A stretch of DNA of 33,638 bases from Amycolatopsis echigonensis (GTDB lineage Bacteria > Actinomycetota > Actinomycetes > Mycobacteriales > Pseudonocardiaceae), in the NCBI RefSeq assembly GCF_014174495.1, contig NZ_JACJHR010000088.1, positions 1 to 33,638 on the forward strand, in the 5' to 3' direction. The notes under the pieces were generated by a model. It did no database searches and was not told the origin of the DNA. It saw only the letters and a list, made by a program, of their open reading frames with translations. Made by a program: the position numbers and the translations under genes. Numbering within the stretch: position 1 is the stretch's first letter; each line of letters opens with the position of its first letter. This document shows, piece by piece, positions 23,673 to 31,154 of the stretch.

Positions 23673-24601
23673 CAGAGGAGCCCCGCTTCCGCCAGCTTTC
23701 CCTTGATCTGCAGCAGTTCGTCGTCGTTGAGGGGGAGTTGCGGCGGTGCCATCACCGCGTTGTCGATAAATCCGCGCATCTTCATCGACGCCTTGAACGC
23801 GCCGAGCGCGGCCGAACCGCGGCCCATCCGGTTCGGCGGCGCCACGTCAGTGATGCTGAACAGCGTCAGCAGCCGTTCCTGCTCGCGCCGCGCGGCCTGC
23901 AGGTTGCCGCCGCGGAAGTGGTCGTAGATCAGCACATAGCCGACCGGGTCGACGTTTCCGAGTCCCGGCACCGCACCGTCCGCGCCCTGCGCGAGCGCGG
24001 CGTCGACGAGCAGTTCGGAGCCGGTGAAGACGGCGAACTGCTCGAGCCCGCGTTCGCGCCGCTGCTGCAGCACCATCCGGAACCCGGCCTCGTCGCCGCT
24101 GGAATCCTTGAGCCCGGCGAGCACGCCGTCCGCGGCGAGGGTCAGCACCATGTCGCGGTCGAGCTTCGAGTGCACGGCGACCGGGATGTCGTAGGCGAAA
24201 ATCGGCAGCGATGTCCGCTCGTGCAGCAGCCGGAAGTGCCGGTCGATCTCCGCGACGTGCGTTCGCGTGTAGTACGGCGCGGTCACCACGATGGCGTCCG
24301 CGCCGGCCGCTTCGGCGGTCTTGACGTGCTCCGCGACGCGCAGGGTCGTCATGTCGATGCAGCCGGCGAGCACCGGGACCCGTCCGGCGACCTGGTCGAC
24401 CGCGGTTTCGACGGTGATCCGGCGCTGGTCGTCGGGGAGGAAGGCGACCTCGCTGGACGATCCGAGCACGAAAATCCCGTGCACGCCGGCGTCGAGCTGG
24501 AATTCGATGTGCCGCCGCAGCGACGCCGTGTCCACGGTGAAGTCGTCGTGGAACGGCGTGCACAGCGGCGGGATGATGCCGGCGAACTTGGGCGCAGTCA
24601 T
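23672..24601 (-). CDS. DapA/NanA-family aldolase or dehydratase, candidate sialic acid lyase
   Basis: A class I (Schiff-base) TIM-barrel enzyme of 309 residues of the dihydrodipicolinate synthase / N-acetylneuraminate lyase family. The lysine that forms the imine is K165 in GLKDSSGD, and the proton-relay tyrosine is Y137 in FAYDIP. The carboxylate-binding loop reads G47-S-S-S-E51, whereas N-acetylneuraminate lyases and DapA usually show GSTGE or GTTGE, so substrate choice is open. In an operon with a GH33 sialidase the natural reading is cleavage of N-acetylneuraminate to ManNAc and pyruvate; a 2-keto-3-deoxy-sugar aldolase is the main alternative. Its ATG overlaps the preceding ATPase stop (ATGA) and its stop overlaps the GH42 start (TGATG). 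Confidence 0.88.
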   Translation of the reverse strand: MTAPKFAGIIPPLCTPFHDDFTVDTASLRRHIEFQLDAGVHGIFVLGSSSEVAFLPDDQRRITVETAVDQVAGRVPVLAGCIDMTTLRVAEHVKTAEAAGADAIVVTAPYYTRTHVAEIDRHFRLLHERTSLPIFAYDIPVAVHSKLDRDMVLTLAADGVLAGLKDSSGDEAGFRMVLQQRRERGLEQFAVFTGSELLVDAALAQGADGAVPGLGNVDPVGYVLIYDHFRGGNLQAARREQERLLTLFSITDVAPPNRMGRGSAALGAFKASMKMRGFIDNAVMAPPQLPLNDDELLQIKGKLAEAGLL

Positions 24602-25563
24602 GAGGCGGTCACTCCGGTCGTGATCTCGGGATGGATGCAGCGGTAGGTGTGCTCGTCCGGCCCGGACTGCGGTGGCAAGGCCAGGGAGCATTCTTCGGTG
24701 GCTTTCGGGCAGCGGGTGTGGAATGGGCAGCCGGGCGGCGGCGCGGTCGCCGAGGGCACGGGTCCACTGAGGACGATCGGTTCGACCGGGTGCAGCAGGC
24801 TCGGCGTCGCCGAGAACAGCGCCCGCGTGTACGGGTGATGCGCGTGGTGCGGCAGTTCGGCGGCCGGTGCCTGTTCGACGATCCGGCCGAGGTACATCGT
24901 CACGATGCGGTCGCTCATCCGGCGCACGGTCTGGATGTCGTGCGACACGAACACCATCGCCAGCTCGAGCTGTTCGCGCAGTTCCAGCAACAGGTTGAGG
25001 ATCTGCGCACGCACCGAAACGTCCAAAGCGGACGTCGGCTCGTCGGCCACCAGCAACGCCGGCCGCAGGGCGAGCGCGCGGGCGATCGCCACCCGCTGCC
25101 GCTGTCCGCCGGACAGTTGCGACGGCAGCGCGTCGGCCACACTGGACGGCAGCCCGACGAGGTTCATCAGCTCCCGGACCCGTTTGCCGCGCTCCTCGGC
25201 GGTGCCGATCTGGTGCACGTCGAGCGGGTCGCGCAGGATCTTCGAAACGGGCAGCCGCCGGTTCAGCGCGGTCGACGGATCCTGGAAGATCATGCCGACG
25301 GTCCGGCCGAGTTCGGCCGGGCGAAGCGCGGACAGCGGCTGGCCCGCGTAGCGCACCGTGCCGGAAGTGGGCTTTTGAAGCCCGACCAGCACCTTGGCCA
25401 AAGTGGACTTTCCGCAGCCGGATTCCCCGACCACACCGACGGTTTCGCCATTCGCGATGGTGAGGGTGGCGTCAGTGAGCGCATACACGCGGTCGTGCCC
25501 GAACAGGCTGGAACCGCGGATCTTGTGCACCACGTGGACGCCGTCGACCTCGACGAGACTCAT
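24598..25563 (-). CDS. Peptide-family ABC importer ATP-binding protein (DppF/OppF-like)
   Basis: Second ATPase of the importer, 321 residues. Walker A is GESGCGKST at 46-54; the signature LSGGQRQRVAIARALALRP, Walker B LLVADEP and the D-loop SALDVS follow in order. The C-terminal oligopeptide-transporter extension contains four cysteines (GCPFHTRCPKATEEC, then YRCIHP), as in DppD/DppF-type subunits that hold an iron-sulfur centre. ATG at 25563 follows GGAGGTG by six bases; a longer frame to 25638 is rejected because it lacks a site and family homology. It pairs with the ATPase half of the fusion upstream. Confidence 0.93.
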   Translation of the reverse strand: MSLVEVDGVHVVHKIRGSSLFGHDRVYALTDATLTIANGETVGVVGESGCGKSTLAKVLVGLQKPTSGTVRYAGQPLSALRPAELGRTVGMIFQDPSTALNRRLPVSKILRDPLDVHQIGTAEERGKRVRELMNLVGLPSSVADALPSQLSGGQRQRVAIARALALRPALLVADEPTSALDVSVRAQILNLLLELREQLELAMVFVSHDIQTVRRMSDRIVTMYLGRIVEQAPAAELPHHAHHPYTRALFSATPSLLHPVEPIVLSGPVPSATAPPPGCPFHTRCPKATEECSLALPPQSGPDEHTYRCIHPEITTGVTAS

Positions 25564-25649
25564 GTCGACACCTCCGCAAGGAGTTTCACGCTGGTCGATG
25601 GGGAGGGGGCGGCATGAATAGCAATGATTCGCTTGCAAGCTGCGCTCAT
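25560..25649 (-). other. 29-codon bridging mini-ORF between permease-ATPase fusion and second ATPase
   Basis: ATG at 25649-25647 overlaps the fusion gene's stop (ATGA). The frame, beginning MSAACKRIIAIHAA, runs 29 codons to a TGA at 25562-25560 that overlaps the next gene's start (ATGA). The 82-base gap is thus fully open and four-base-coupled at both ends. Its opening is nearly identical to the mini-ORF at 3788-3841. Confidence 0.35.
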
Positions 25650-25651
25650 GC
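25626..25651 (-). repeat. Dispersed 26-base stop-codon element, copy 2
   Basis: Begins GCATGAGCGCAGCT and ends GCGAATC on the minus strand, matching copy 1 (3818-3843) at 24 of 26 positions. Here the internal TGA is the stop of the permease-ATPase fusion gene. Confidence 0.6.
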
Positions 25652-27607
25652 CTGCGCTCCTTCTGCCATCGCCACGACGGGGGTCTCAGCGGGGTAGTGG
25701 CAAGCCACGAGATGACCGCCGCCAGCTGGTTCAGGTGCGACTTCGAAGCAATGCCCGCGAGCCGCAGGGCACCGGCTCGCGAACCGGCAGCCGGGCTGGA
25801 AGTCCGCCGGGGCGGGCACTACACCCTTGATCTGCGTGAGCGTCGCTTCGTTCTCCTCCAGCGACAGCACCGCGCTGAGCAGTCCGCGGGTGTAGTGGTG
25901 CTGCGGCGCGCCGACGACCGCCGCGGTCGCACCTGTTTCCGCGACCTGGCCGCCGTACATCACCACCACCCGGTCGGCGATGTCGGATACCAGCGCGAGG
26001 TCGTGAGACACCAGCACCAGGGCGAAACCCAGCTCCTCCTGCAACCGCAGCAAAAGCGCCATGATCTGCGCCTGCACGGTCACGTCGAGGGCCGTCGTCG
26101 GCTCGTCGGCGACGATCAGCTTCGGGCTGCGGGACAGCGCCATCGCGATCAGCACGCGCTGCCGTTGTCCGCCGGACAGCTCGTGCGGGTACGCGCGCAG
26201 TGTCCGGCCGGGGTCGAGGTTGACCAGTTCCAGCAGCTCCTCCGGCGTGCGGGTGCCGCCGCGCTTGGTGAACTGCTTGAGCTGCGCGCGGATCGTCATC
26301 GCCGGGTTCAGCGAGCTGAGCGCGTCCTGGTACACCATCGCGAGGTCGTGCCCGAGGTGCCGGCGGCGGACGCTCGGCTTCATGGTGAGCAGGTCGTCGC
26401 CCGCGAACCGGATCTCGCCGCTGAGCCGAGCGGCGTCCGGCTGCAGGCCCATGATCGACAGCGCGGTGAGCGACTTGCCGCATCCCGATTCGCCGATCAA
26501 CCCGAGCACCTCGCCGGAACGGACCGAAAAGGACACTCCGTCGACCACGTTCACGCCGTTGTGCCGGTCCGGGAACGAGATTGCGAGATTCTCCACCGCC
26601 AGCACGGTTTCCCGGCCGGACAGGTCCCTCGCCTTCGCCGCCAGCCGCTGCCCGGCCTCGCGCAGGCCGCGCAGCGGCAGCACCGCGGCGGTGTTCTCCG
26701 GAGCCAGTTCGATCTGCTGTGCCGCTTCGGCCGCCTTCGCGGTGCGAGCCGACGGCGCGGCCCAGGCGTCGGAGATCCCCTCGGAGAGAATGTTCAACGC
26801 CAGCACGGTGGCCAGGATCAGCAGGCCGGGGAACAGCGTCGCCCACCAGCCGCCCGTCAGCACGAGGTCCTTGCCGTCCGACAGCACCGAACCCCACGAC
26901 GGATCGGGCGGCTGGATCCCCGCGCCGATGAACGACAGCGACGCCTCGAACACGATCGCGTCGGCGACGGTCACCGTGCAGTACACGAGGATCGGCGCGG
27001 CGCAGTTGACCGCGACGTGCCGGGCGAGGATGAACAGCCGTTTCGCGCCGATCACCCGTTCTGCCGCGACGTAGTCCTCGCCGTACTGCGCGAGCACGTT
27101 CGCCCGCACCACCCGCGCCACCGGAGCCATGTTGAGGAAGCCGATGGCGAGGATCAGCACGAGGATGCCTCGGCCGAACACCGCCACCAGCACCGCGGCG
27201 AGCGCGATGCCGGGGAAGGCCATCAGGACGTCGAGCACCCGCATGACCAGGCCGTCGACCCGGCGGCCGGACGTCGCCGCGAACGCACCGACGAGGACGC
27301 CCGCGACCAGCGCGAGCAGCGTCGCGCCGAGGCCGATCGCGAGCGACCAGCGGGTGCCCGCGACGAGCCGGGAGAAGATGTCGCGGCCGGACTGGTCGGT
27401 GCCGAACCAGTGCGCCGCGCTGGGCCCGCCGGTGTCGGTGCTGAGCACGTCCGGGTTGTGCGTGGCCACGGCGGTGCCGAGGAGCGCGACGAGCCCGAGC
27501 ACGATCAGCACGGCCAGCGCGATCCACGAGGACAGGGGAAGCCGCCGGAACCGGACGCCGGGCCGCGAGAGCCGGGCGGTCAGGTTCGGGCGGAGGACCG
27601 GGCGCAT
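25646..27607 (-). CDS. ABC importer permease-ATPase fusion (DppC-DppD-like)
   Basis: A natural fusion of 653 residues. Residues 1-280 are a DppC-type permease: an N-terminal cytoplasmic region and helix, FGTDQSGRDIFSRL, about five more helices, and the EAA coupling loop near YVAAERVIGAKR. A linker of about 55 residues leads to an ATPase at about 336-653 with Walker A G372ESGCGKS379, signature L477SGGQ481, Walker B IVADEP and H535. Cysteines 607, 613, 620 and 636 form the iron-sulfur-type motif of this subfamily. ATG at 27607 shares one base with the DppB stop (TGATG). From memory, fusion of this permease with one ATPase also occurs in the SatABCD/SiaEFGI sialic acid transporters, which supports a sialoside cargo. 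Confidence 0.93.
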   Translation of the reverse strand: MRPVLRPNLTARLSRPGVRFRRLPLSSWIALAVLIVLGLVALLGTAVATHNPDVLSTDTGGPSAAHWFGTDQSGRDIFSRLVAGTRWSLAIGLGATLLALVAGVLVGAFAATSGRRVDGLVMRVLDVLMAFPGIALAAVLVAVFGRGILVLILAIGFLNMAPVARVVRANVLAQYGEDYVAAERVIGAKRLFILARHVAVNCAAPILVYCTVTVADAIVFEASLSFIGAGIQPPDPSWGSVLSDGKDLVLTGGWWATLFPGLLILATVLALNILSEGISDAWAAPSARTAKAAEAAQQIELAPENTAAVLPLRGLREAGQRLAAKARDLSGRETVLAVENLAISFPDRHNGVNVVDGVSFSVRSGEVLGLIGESGCGKSLTALSIMGLQPDAARLSGEIRFAGDDLLTMKPSVRRRHLGHDLAMVYQDALSSLNPAMTIRAQLKQFTKRGGTRTPEELLELVNLDPGRTLRAYPHELSGGQRQRVLIAMALSRSPKLIVADEPTTALDVTVQAQIMALLLRLQEELGFALVLVSHDLALVSDIADRVVVMYGGQVAETGATAAVVGAPQHHYTRGLLSAVLSLEENEATLTQIKGVVPAPADFQPGCRFASRCPAARGHCFEVAPEPAGGGHLVACHYPAETPVVAMAEGAQA

Positions 27608-28566
27608 CACGAGCGGCTCCGCAGACGGGGGTTGGCGACGAGGTAGAGCACGTCGACGATGAGGTTCACGAGCACGAACCCGGCCGCGATGGTGATCACG
27701 AAGCCCTGCACCTTGGCGGTGTCGCCGTCCTGCACGGCCTGGATCATGTTCTGGCCCATGCCGGGCAGCGCGAACATCGTCTCGATCACCACCGCGCCGC
27801 CGAGCAGGTAGCCGACCCGGAGGCCGAGCACGGTCAGCGGGTTGACCAGCGCGTTGCGCAGCACGTTCCGCCCGACCACCACGACCGGCGGCAGCCCGCC
27901 GCCGCGCGCGGTGCGCACGTAGTCCTTGTCGAGCTCCTCGACCATCGACGTGCGGATCACCCGGGTCAGCTGCGCGGCCACCGGCGCGGCCAGCGCGATG
28001 GCGGGCAGCGTCAGCGAGTTCAGCCAGCCGGAGAACGAATCCGCCGGGCTGACGTAGCCGCTGGTGGGGAAGAGGCCCTTGCCCACGGCCAGCCACTGCA
28101 CCAGCAGCAGCGCGATCCAGAACGCCGGCGCGGCGACGCCGGCGAGCGTCACGAACCGGATCAGGTGGTCGGGCCAGCGGCCGCGGAACAACGCCGAGGT
28201 CACGCCGAGCACGACCGAGATGACCAGCGCGAGCGCCAGGCCGAGCAGGGTCAGCTGCACGGTGAGCGGGAGCGCGGTGGCGATGGTCTGGCCGACCGGC
28301 TCCTTGGTGATCACGCTCGTCCCGAAGTCGCCCTGCAGCAGATGCCACACGAAGTGCACGTACTGCAGCGGCAACGGGTCGAGCAGGCCGTTCTGCTCGC
28401 GGAACTGCTGGAGCTGGTCGGCGGTGGCGTTGGCTCCGTTGAACGCGGCCATCGCCGGGTCGACCGGCGAGAACCGCATCACGATGAACACGAACAGGAT
28501 CACGCCGAGCAGCAGCGGGATGAGGGCGAGGATGCGGCCGGCCAGCATCCGCACGACGACTGTCAC
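27607..28566 (-). CDS. ABC importer permease (DppB-like)
   Basis: First membrane subunit of the importer, 319 residues. It shows the DppB/OppB pattern: a first helix (ILALIPLLLGVILFVFIVMRF), a long extracytoplasmic loop containing the QYVHFVWHLLQGDFG motif, then five helices. The EAA loop near KDYVRTARGGGLPP docks to the ATPase. GTG at 28566 follows GGGAGG by about eight bases. It lies 15 bases after the binding-protein gene and overlaps the fusion gene by one base, so the transporter is made as a unit. Substrate is inferred from the operon as sialic acid or a sialyl-oligosaccharide; peptides remain possible from family alone. Confidence 0.93.
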   Translation of the reverse strand: MTVVVRMLAGRILALIPLLLGVILFVFIVMRFSPVDPAMAAFNGANATADQLQQFREQNGLLDPLPLQYVHFVWHLLQGDFGTSVITKEPVGQTIATALPLTVQLTLLGLALALVISVVLGVTSALFRGRWPDHLIRFVTLAGVAAPAFWIALLLVQWLAVGKGLFPTSGYVSPADSFSGWLNSLTLPAIALAAPVAAQLTRVIRTSMVEELDKDYVRTARGGGLPPVVVVGRNVLRNALVNPLTVLGLRVGYLLGGAVVIETMFALPGMGQNMIQAVQDGDTAKVQGFVITIAAGFVLVNLIVDVLYLVANPRLRSRS

Positions 28567-28581
28567 TTCCCGGACCTCCCG

Positions 28582-30189
28582 TCAGACCGGTTTGGCCTGG
28601 TTGAGATAGATGCCCGGGTAGCCCTGGGCACGGACTCCGCTGATCGCCTTCGGGTCCCACGCGGTGCCCATCTGCGTGAAGACGATCGGGTAGATCACCG
28701 CCTGCTCGGAAATCTGGTCGAGCAGTTGCTTGTACAGCCCGTTGCGTTTGGTCTCGTCGGTTTCCGCGGCGGCCTTGTCCTGCAGCGCCAGCAACGCGTT
28801 GGTGTCGTCGCCGCTCCAGCGCGCGTACCGCGTCATGAGCACCGATTGCGCGTCGTAGTAATAGCGGATGAGCAGGTCGGGGTCATTGCCGAACTGCAGC
28901 GGGTTGTTCGTGGTGGCCACGACCTGGAAGTCGTCGCCGTTGTCCAGTTTGGAGAACAGCGCCTTGGTGTCCTGGGAGTCCAAAGTGGTCTGCACGCCGA
29001 TCGCGTCCCAGCCCTCCTTGATCACCTTGACGCAGTCGAGCACCAGCGAAGTGTTCGTGGTGGACAGCGAAATCTTCAAGCCGCTGACGCCCGCTTCAGC
29101 GAGCAGCTGCTTCGCCTTTTCCGGGTTGTAGGCGAAGTCCTGGGACGCGGGCTGCGAACCGGGAAGCTTCGGGTTGATGAACGACGTGCCCGCCGTGCCG
29201 GTGCCGCGCAGGCCGATCTCGATCATTTTCTTCTTGTCGATCGCGTAATGCAGTGCCTGGCGCACCCGTTTGTCGGCGAACGGCGAGTGCTTGGTGTTGA
29301 AGAGGAGGAACAGGTTGTTGCCGCCGTCGGCGAATTCGACCGTGCGGCCCGCCTTGCGCAACTGCTCGGCGTTGGCGGGCGGGATGTTCTCCGCGATCTG
29401 CGCGTCCGGCTTGGCGCCGGAGATCGCCGCGACCCGAGGCGCGGAATCCACAATGGACTTCCAGAGCATCTTGTCGTACGCGGCCGGGCGCGGGCCGTTG
29501 TAGTCGGCGAACTTCTCGAACGAGGTGTGCGACAGCGGGGCCTGCTCGGTGATCTTGTACGGCCCGGAGCCGACGACCTTGCCCGCGGCGGCGGCCTTCC
29601 AGTTGTTCTCGAACACGTGCTTGGGCACGATCTTGCAGATCTGGATCCGCTGCAGCGCGTACGGGAACGCGAACTTCAGGCTGAATTCCACCGTCTTCGC
29701 GTCGACCTTGGTGACCGACTCCAGCCACTGCGAGAAGAAGCTGTGGATGAGAACGTTTTCTTTCGGGTCGAGCACGCGGGCGTAGGTGAATACGACGTCG
29801 TCAGCGGTCACCGGCTGCCCGTCGTGCCACTTCGCTCCGTCGCGCAGTTCGAAGCGCAGCTTGGTGCTCTTGAGGTCCGCCGGCAGCGCCTTGGCCAGGC
29901 CGGGGAACGGTTCCCGGGTGATCGGATCGCCCTCGACGAGCGATTCGTAGCTGTGCAGGATGGCCGCCATCGCGAACGCCGACGCGGTCTGCAGCGGATC
30001 CCAGGTCTGGTTGTTGCCGTACCCGATCACCGCGGTGACGGAACCGGACGAATTCCCGGTCTTGTTGGTCGACGCGGGACCGCCGCACGCGGCGAGCGTC
30101 GACGACACCGCTGCGGCAGCCCCGGCGAGGCCGGCGTAGCGCAGCAGTGCGCGCCGGTTGAACGAAGTCCCCATGGCGGTTCGGGACAT
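28582..30189 (-). CDS. ABC importer substrate-binding lipoprotein (SBP family 5)
   Basis: The extracytoplasmic receptor of the importer, 535 residues, of the DppA/OppA (SBP_bac_5) family. The leader combines a twin arginine (R12-R13 in NRRALLRYAG) with a lipobox ending LAAC (C35), so it should be Tat-exported and lipid-anchored. The family signature GAKWHDGQPVTADDVVFTYARVLDP and the later KVRQALHYAIDKK-like stretch (KRVRQALHYAIDKKK) are intact. ATG at 30189 stands five bases after AGGAG; an internal ATG at 30174 is the alternative. It is the first gene of the minus-strand sialoside operon, preceded by a well-formed promoter and a palindromic operator. Confidence 0.94.
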   Translation of the reverse strand: MSRTAMGTSFNRRALLRYAGLAGAAAAVSSTLAACGGPASTNKTGNSSGSVTAVIGYGNNQTWDPLQTASAFAMAAILHSYESLVEGDPITREPFPGLAKALPADLKSTKLRFELRDGAKWHDGQPVTADDVVFTYARVLDPKENVLIHSFFSQWLESVTKVDAKTVEFSLKFAFPYALQRIQICKIVPKHVFENNWKAAAAGKVVGSGPYKITEQAPLSHTSFEKFADYNGPRPAAYDKMLWKSIVDSAPRVAAISGAKPDAQIAENIPPANAEQLRKAGRTVEFADGGNNLFLLFNTKHSPFADKRVRQALHYAIDKKKMIEIGLRGTGTAGTSFINPKLPGSQPASQDFAYNPEKAKQLLAEAGVSGLKISLSTTNTSLVLDCVKVIKEGWDAIGVQTTLDSQDTKALFSKLDNGDDFQVVATTNNPLQFGNDPDLLIRYYYDAQSVLMTRYARWSGDDTNALLALQDKAAAETDETKRNGLYKQLLDQISEQAVIYPIVFTQMGTAWDPKAISGVRAQGYPGIYLNQAKPV

Positions 30190-30237
30190 GGCGTCTCCTG
30201 ACTTGATGCGGTGTTCCACCCAGAAAGCATCGAGAAG

Positions 30238-30256
30238 TAGGACGTGGGACGTCCTA
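30238..30256 (-). promoter_or_regulatory. Palindromic operator of the sialoside operon
   Basis: TAGGACGTGGGACGTCCTA has eight-base perfect arms (TAGGACGT/ACGTCCTA) around GGG. It starts about six bases past the expected transcription start of the minus-strand promoter, so a bound dimer would block elongation or promoter escape. A related site lies on the regulator's own promoter (30348-30359). The FadR-type GntR encoded next door is the expected ligand-responsive binder. Confidence 0.7.
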
Positions 30257-30268
30257 TGACTTGCCGGA

Positions 30269-30297
30269 ACCCTAAGTCCCGTTCCGTCCTCGGTCAA
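30269..30297 (-). promoter_or_regulatory. Sigma-70-type promoter of the sialoside operon
   Basis: Read on the minus strand: TTGACC (30297-30292), exactly 17 bases, then TAGGGT (30274-30269). This is the clearest promoter in the window. Transcription would start near 30262, giving a leader of about 70 bases with an AGGAG before the ATG at 30189. Confidence 0.65.
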
Positions 30298-30347
30298 GGG
30301 GTGCGTTCCCACCCGCGCGGGTGCAGCGGGGAAAGCCGGTCATGACG

Positions 30348-30359
30348 TAGGATGTCCTC
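30348..30359 (+). promoter_or_regulatory. Operator overlapping the -10 box of the FadR-type GntR gene
   Basis: TAGGATGTCCTC contains the palindrome AGGA-TG-TCCT and matches the consensus TAGGACGTCCTA derived from the site at 30238-30256. Its first six bases, TAGGAT, also make a good -10 hexamer eight bases before the ATG at 30362. A regulator bound here would shut off its own gene. Confidence 0.6.
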
Positions 30360-30361
30360 CG

Positions 30362-31135
30362 ATGGCGACGTGCCAGTGCAAGAAAGACATCCGGGAGAAA
30401 CGTGTGGCGCGCCCGCAACGCAGTGAAGAGATCACCAAGCAGATCATCGACCTGATCGTCGACCGGCAGCTGCCGACCGGCGCGCCGATGCCGACCGAAC
30501 TGAGCCTCGCCGAGGACCTCGGCGTCAGCCGGAATTCGATCCGGGAGGCGGTCAAGGCGCTGCAGGCGCTCGGCATCGTCGAGGTCCGGCACGGCTACGG
30601 CACGTTCGTCGGCTCGGCGGGCTCGGAGGCTCTGCAGACGTGGCTGCTCTTCCGCACGCGCAGCCGCGGCAGCACCGACGCCGGACGGCTGCGCGACCTG
30701 CTCGAGGTGCGCGAGATGATCGAAACGGAGCTGACCAGCCGCGTCGCGCGGGACCACCGGCCGGAGCTGATCGGGCAACTGCAGGCGTGCGTCGCCCGGA
30801 TGCGCCGCAAGGGACCGGACGCGGCGGTGGCCGACCGCGAGTTCCACGACCTCATCTGCGCTGAGGCGGGTTTCGATCTGGCTCGCGAGCTGACCGGGTT
30901 GTTCTGGGACGTCTACCGGGCCGCGGAAGGCGAAATGGGCGGGCCGGTGTCGTCGGCCACGGCCACCGCGAAACGGCACCAGGCGATCGTGGACGCGCTC
31001 GTGAGCGGCGACGCGGAGGCGGCCGCCCACGCGGTGCACCGGCATTTCGACGAGGTGCGCAAGCGGGCGAAGGCGGGTCGCTACGGCGGCTTCGGCGAGG
31101 CGCGGCCCGCGGTTTCCGGTTCGGCCGCCAGCTGA
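30362..31135 (+). CDS. GntR-family regulator, FadR subfamily (FCD domain), likely operon repressor
   Basis: A 257-residue regulator. The winged helix (QLPTGAPMPTELSLAEDLGVSRNSIREAVKALQALGIVEVRHGYGTFV) is followed by an all-helical FCD ligand domain from about residue 100. That domain has the metal- and acid-sensing pattern D-x3-H (DREFHDLI) and later histidines (KRHQAIVDAL, HAVHRHFDE). FadR-type NanR proteins bind sialic acid, so a NanR-like role fits. ATG at 30362 is eight bases from a TAGGAT -10 box (leaderless) and the first codons are GC-rich at the third base. GTG at 30404, after GGGAG, is a strong alternative that gives the shorter N-terminus (ARPQRSEEI) usual in the family. It diverges from the sialoside operon across 172 bases holding two similar operators. 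Confidence 0.88.
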   Translation: MATCQCKKDIREKRVARPQRSEEITKQIIDLIVDRQLPTGAPMPTELSLAEDLGVSRNSIREAVKALQALGIVEVRHGYGTFVGSAGSEALQTWLLFRTRSRGSTDAGRLRDLLEVREMIETELTSRVARDHRPELIGQLQACVARMRRKGPDAAVADREFHDLICAEAGFDLARELTGLFWDVYRAAEGEMGGPVSSATATAKRHQAIVDALVSGDAEAAAHAVHRHFDEVRKRAKAGRYGGFGEARPAVSGSAAS

Positions 31136-31142
31136 CTGTGGT

Positions 31143-31154
31143 TAGTCTGGACAG
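31143..31154 (+). promoter_or_regulatory. Likely leaderless promoter of the GNAT gene
   Basis: TAGTCT at 31143-31148 lies six bases before the GTG at 31155, the same spacing as at glgA. No Shine-Dalgarno is present, so the acetyltransferase may be transcribed on its own as well as with the upstream regulator. Confidence 0.45.

Noticed and set aside
27608..28660. Upstream extension of the permease-ATPase frame
   Set aside because: Antiphase reading of the DppB gene; the TGATG overlap and family N-terminus fix the start at 27607.
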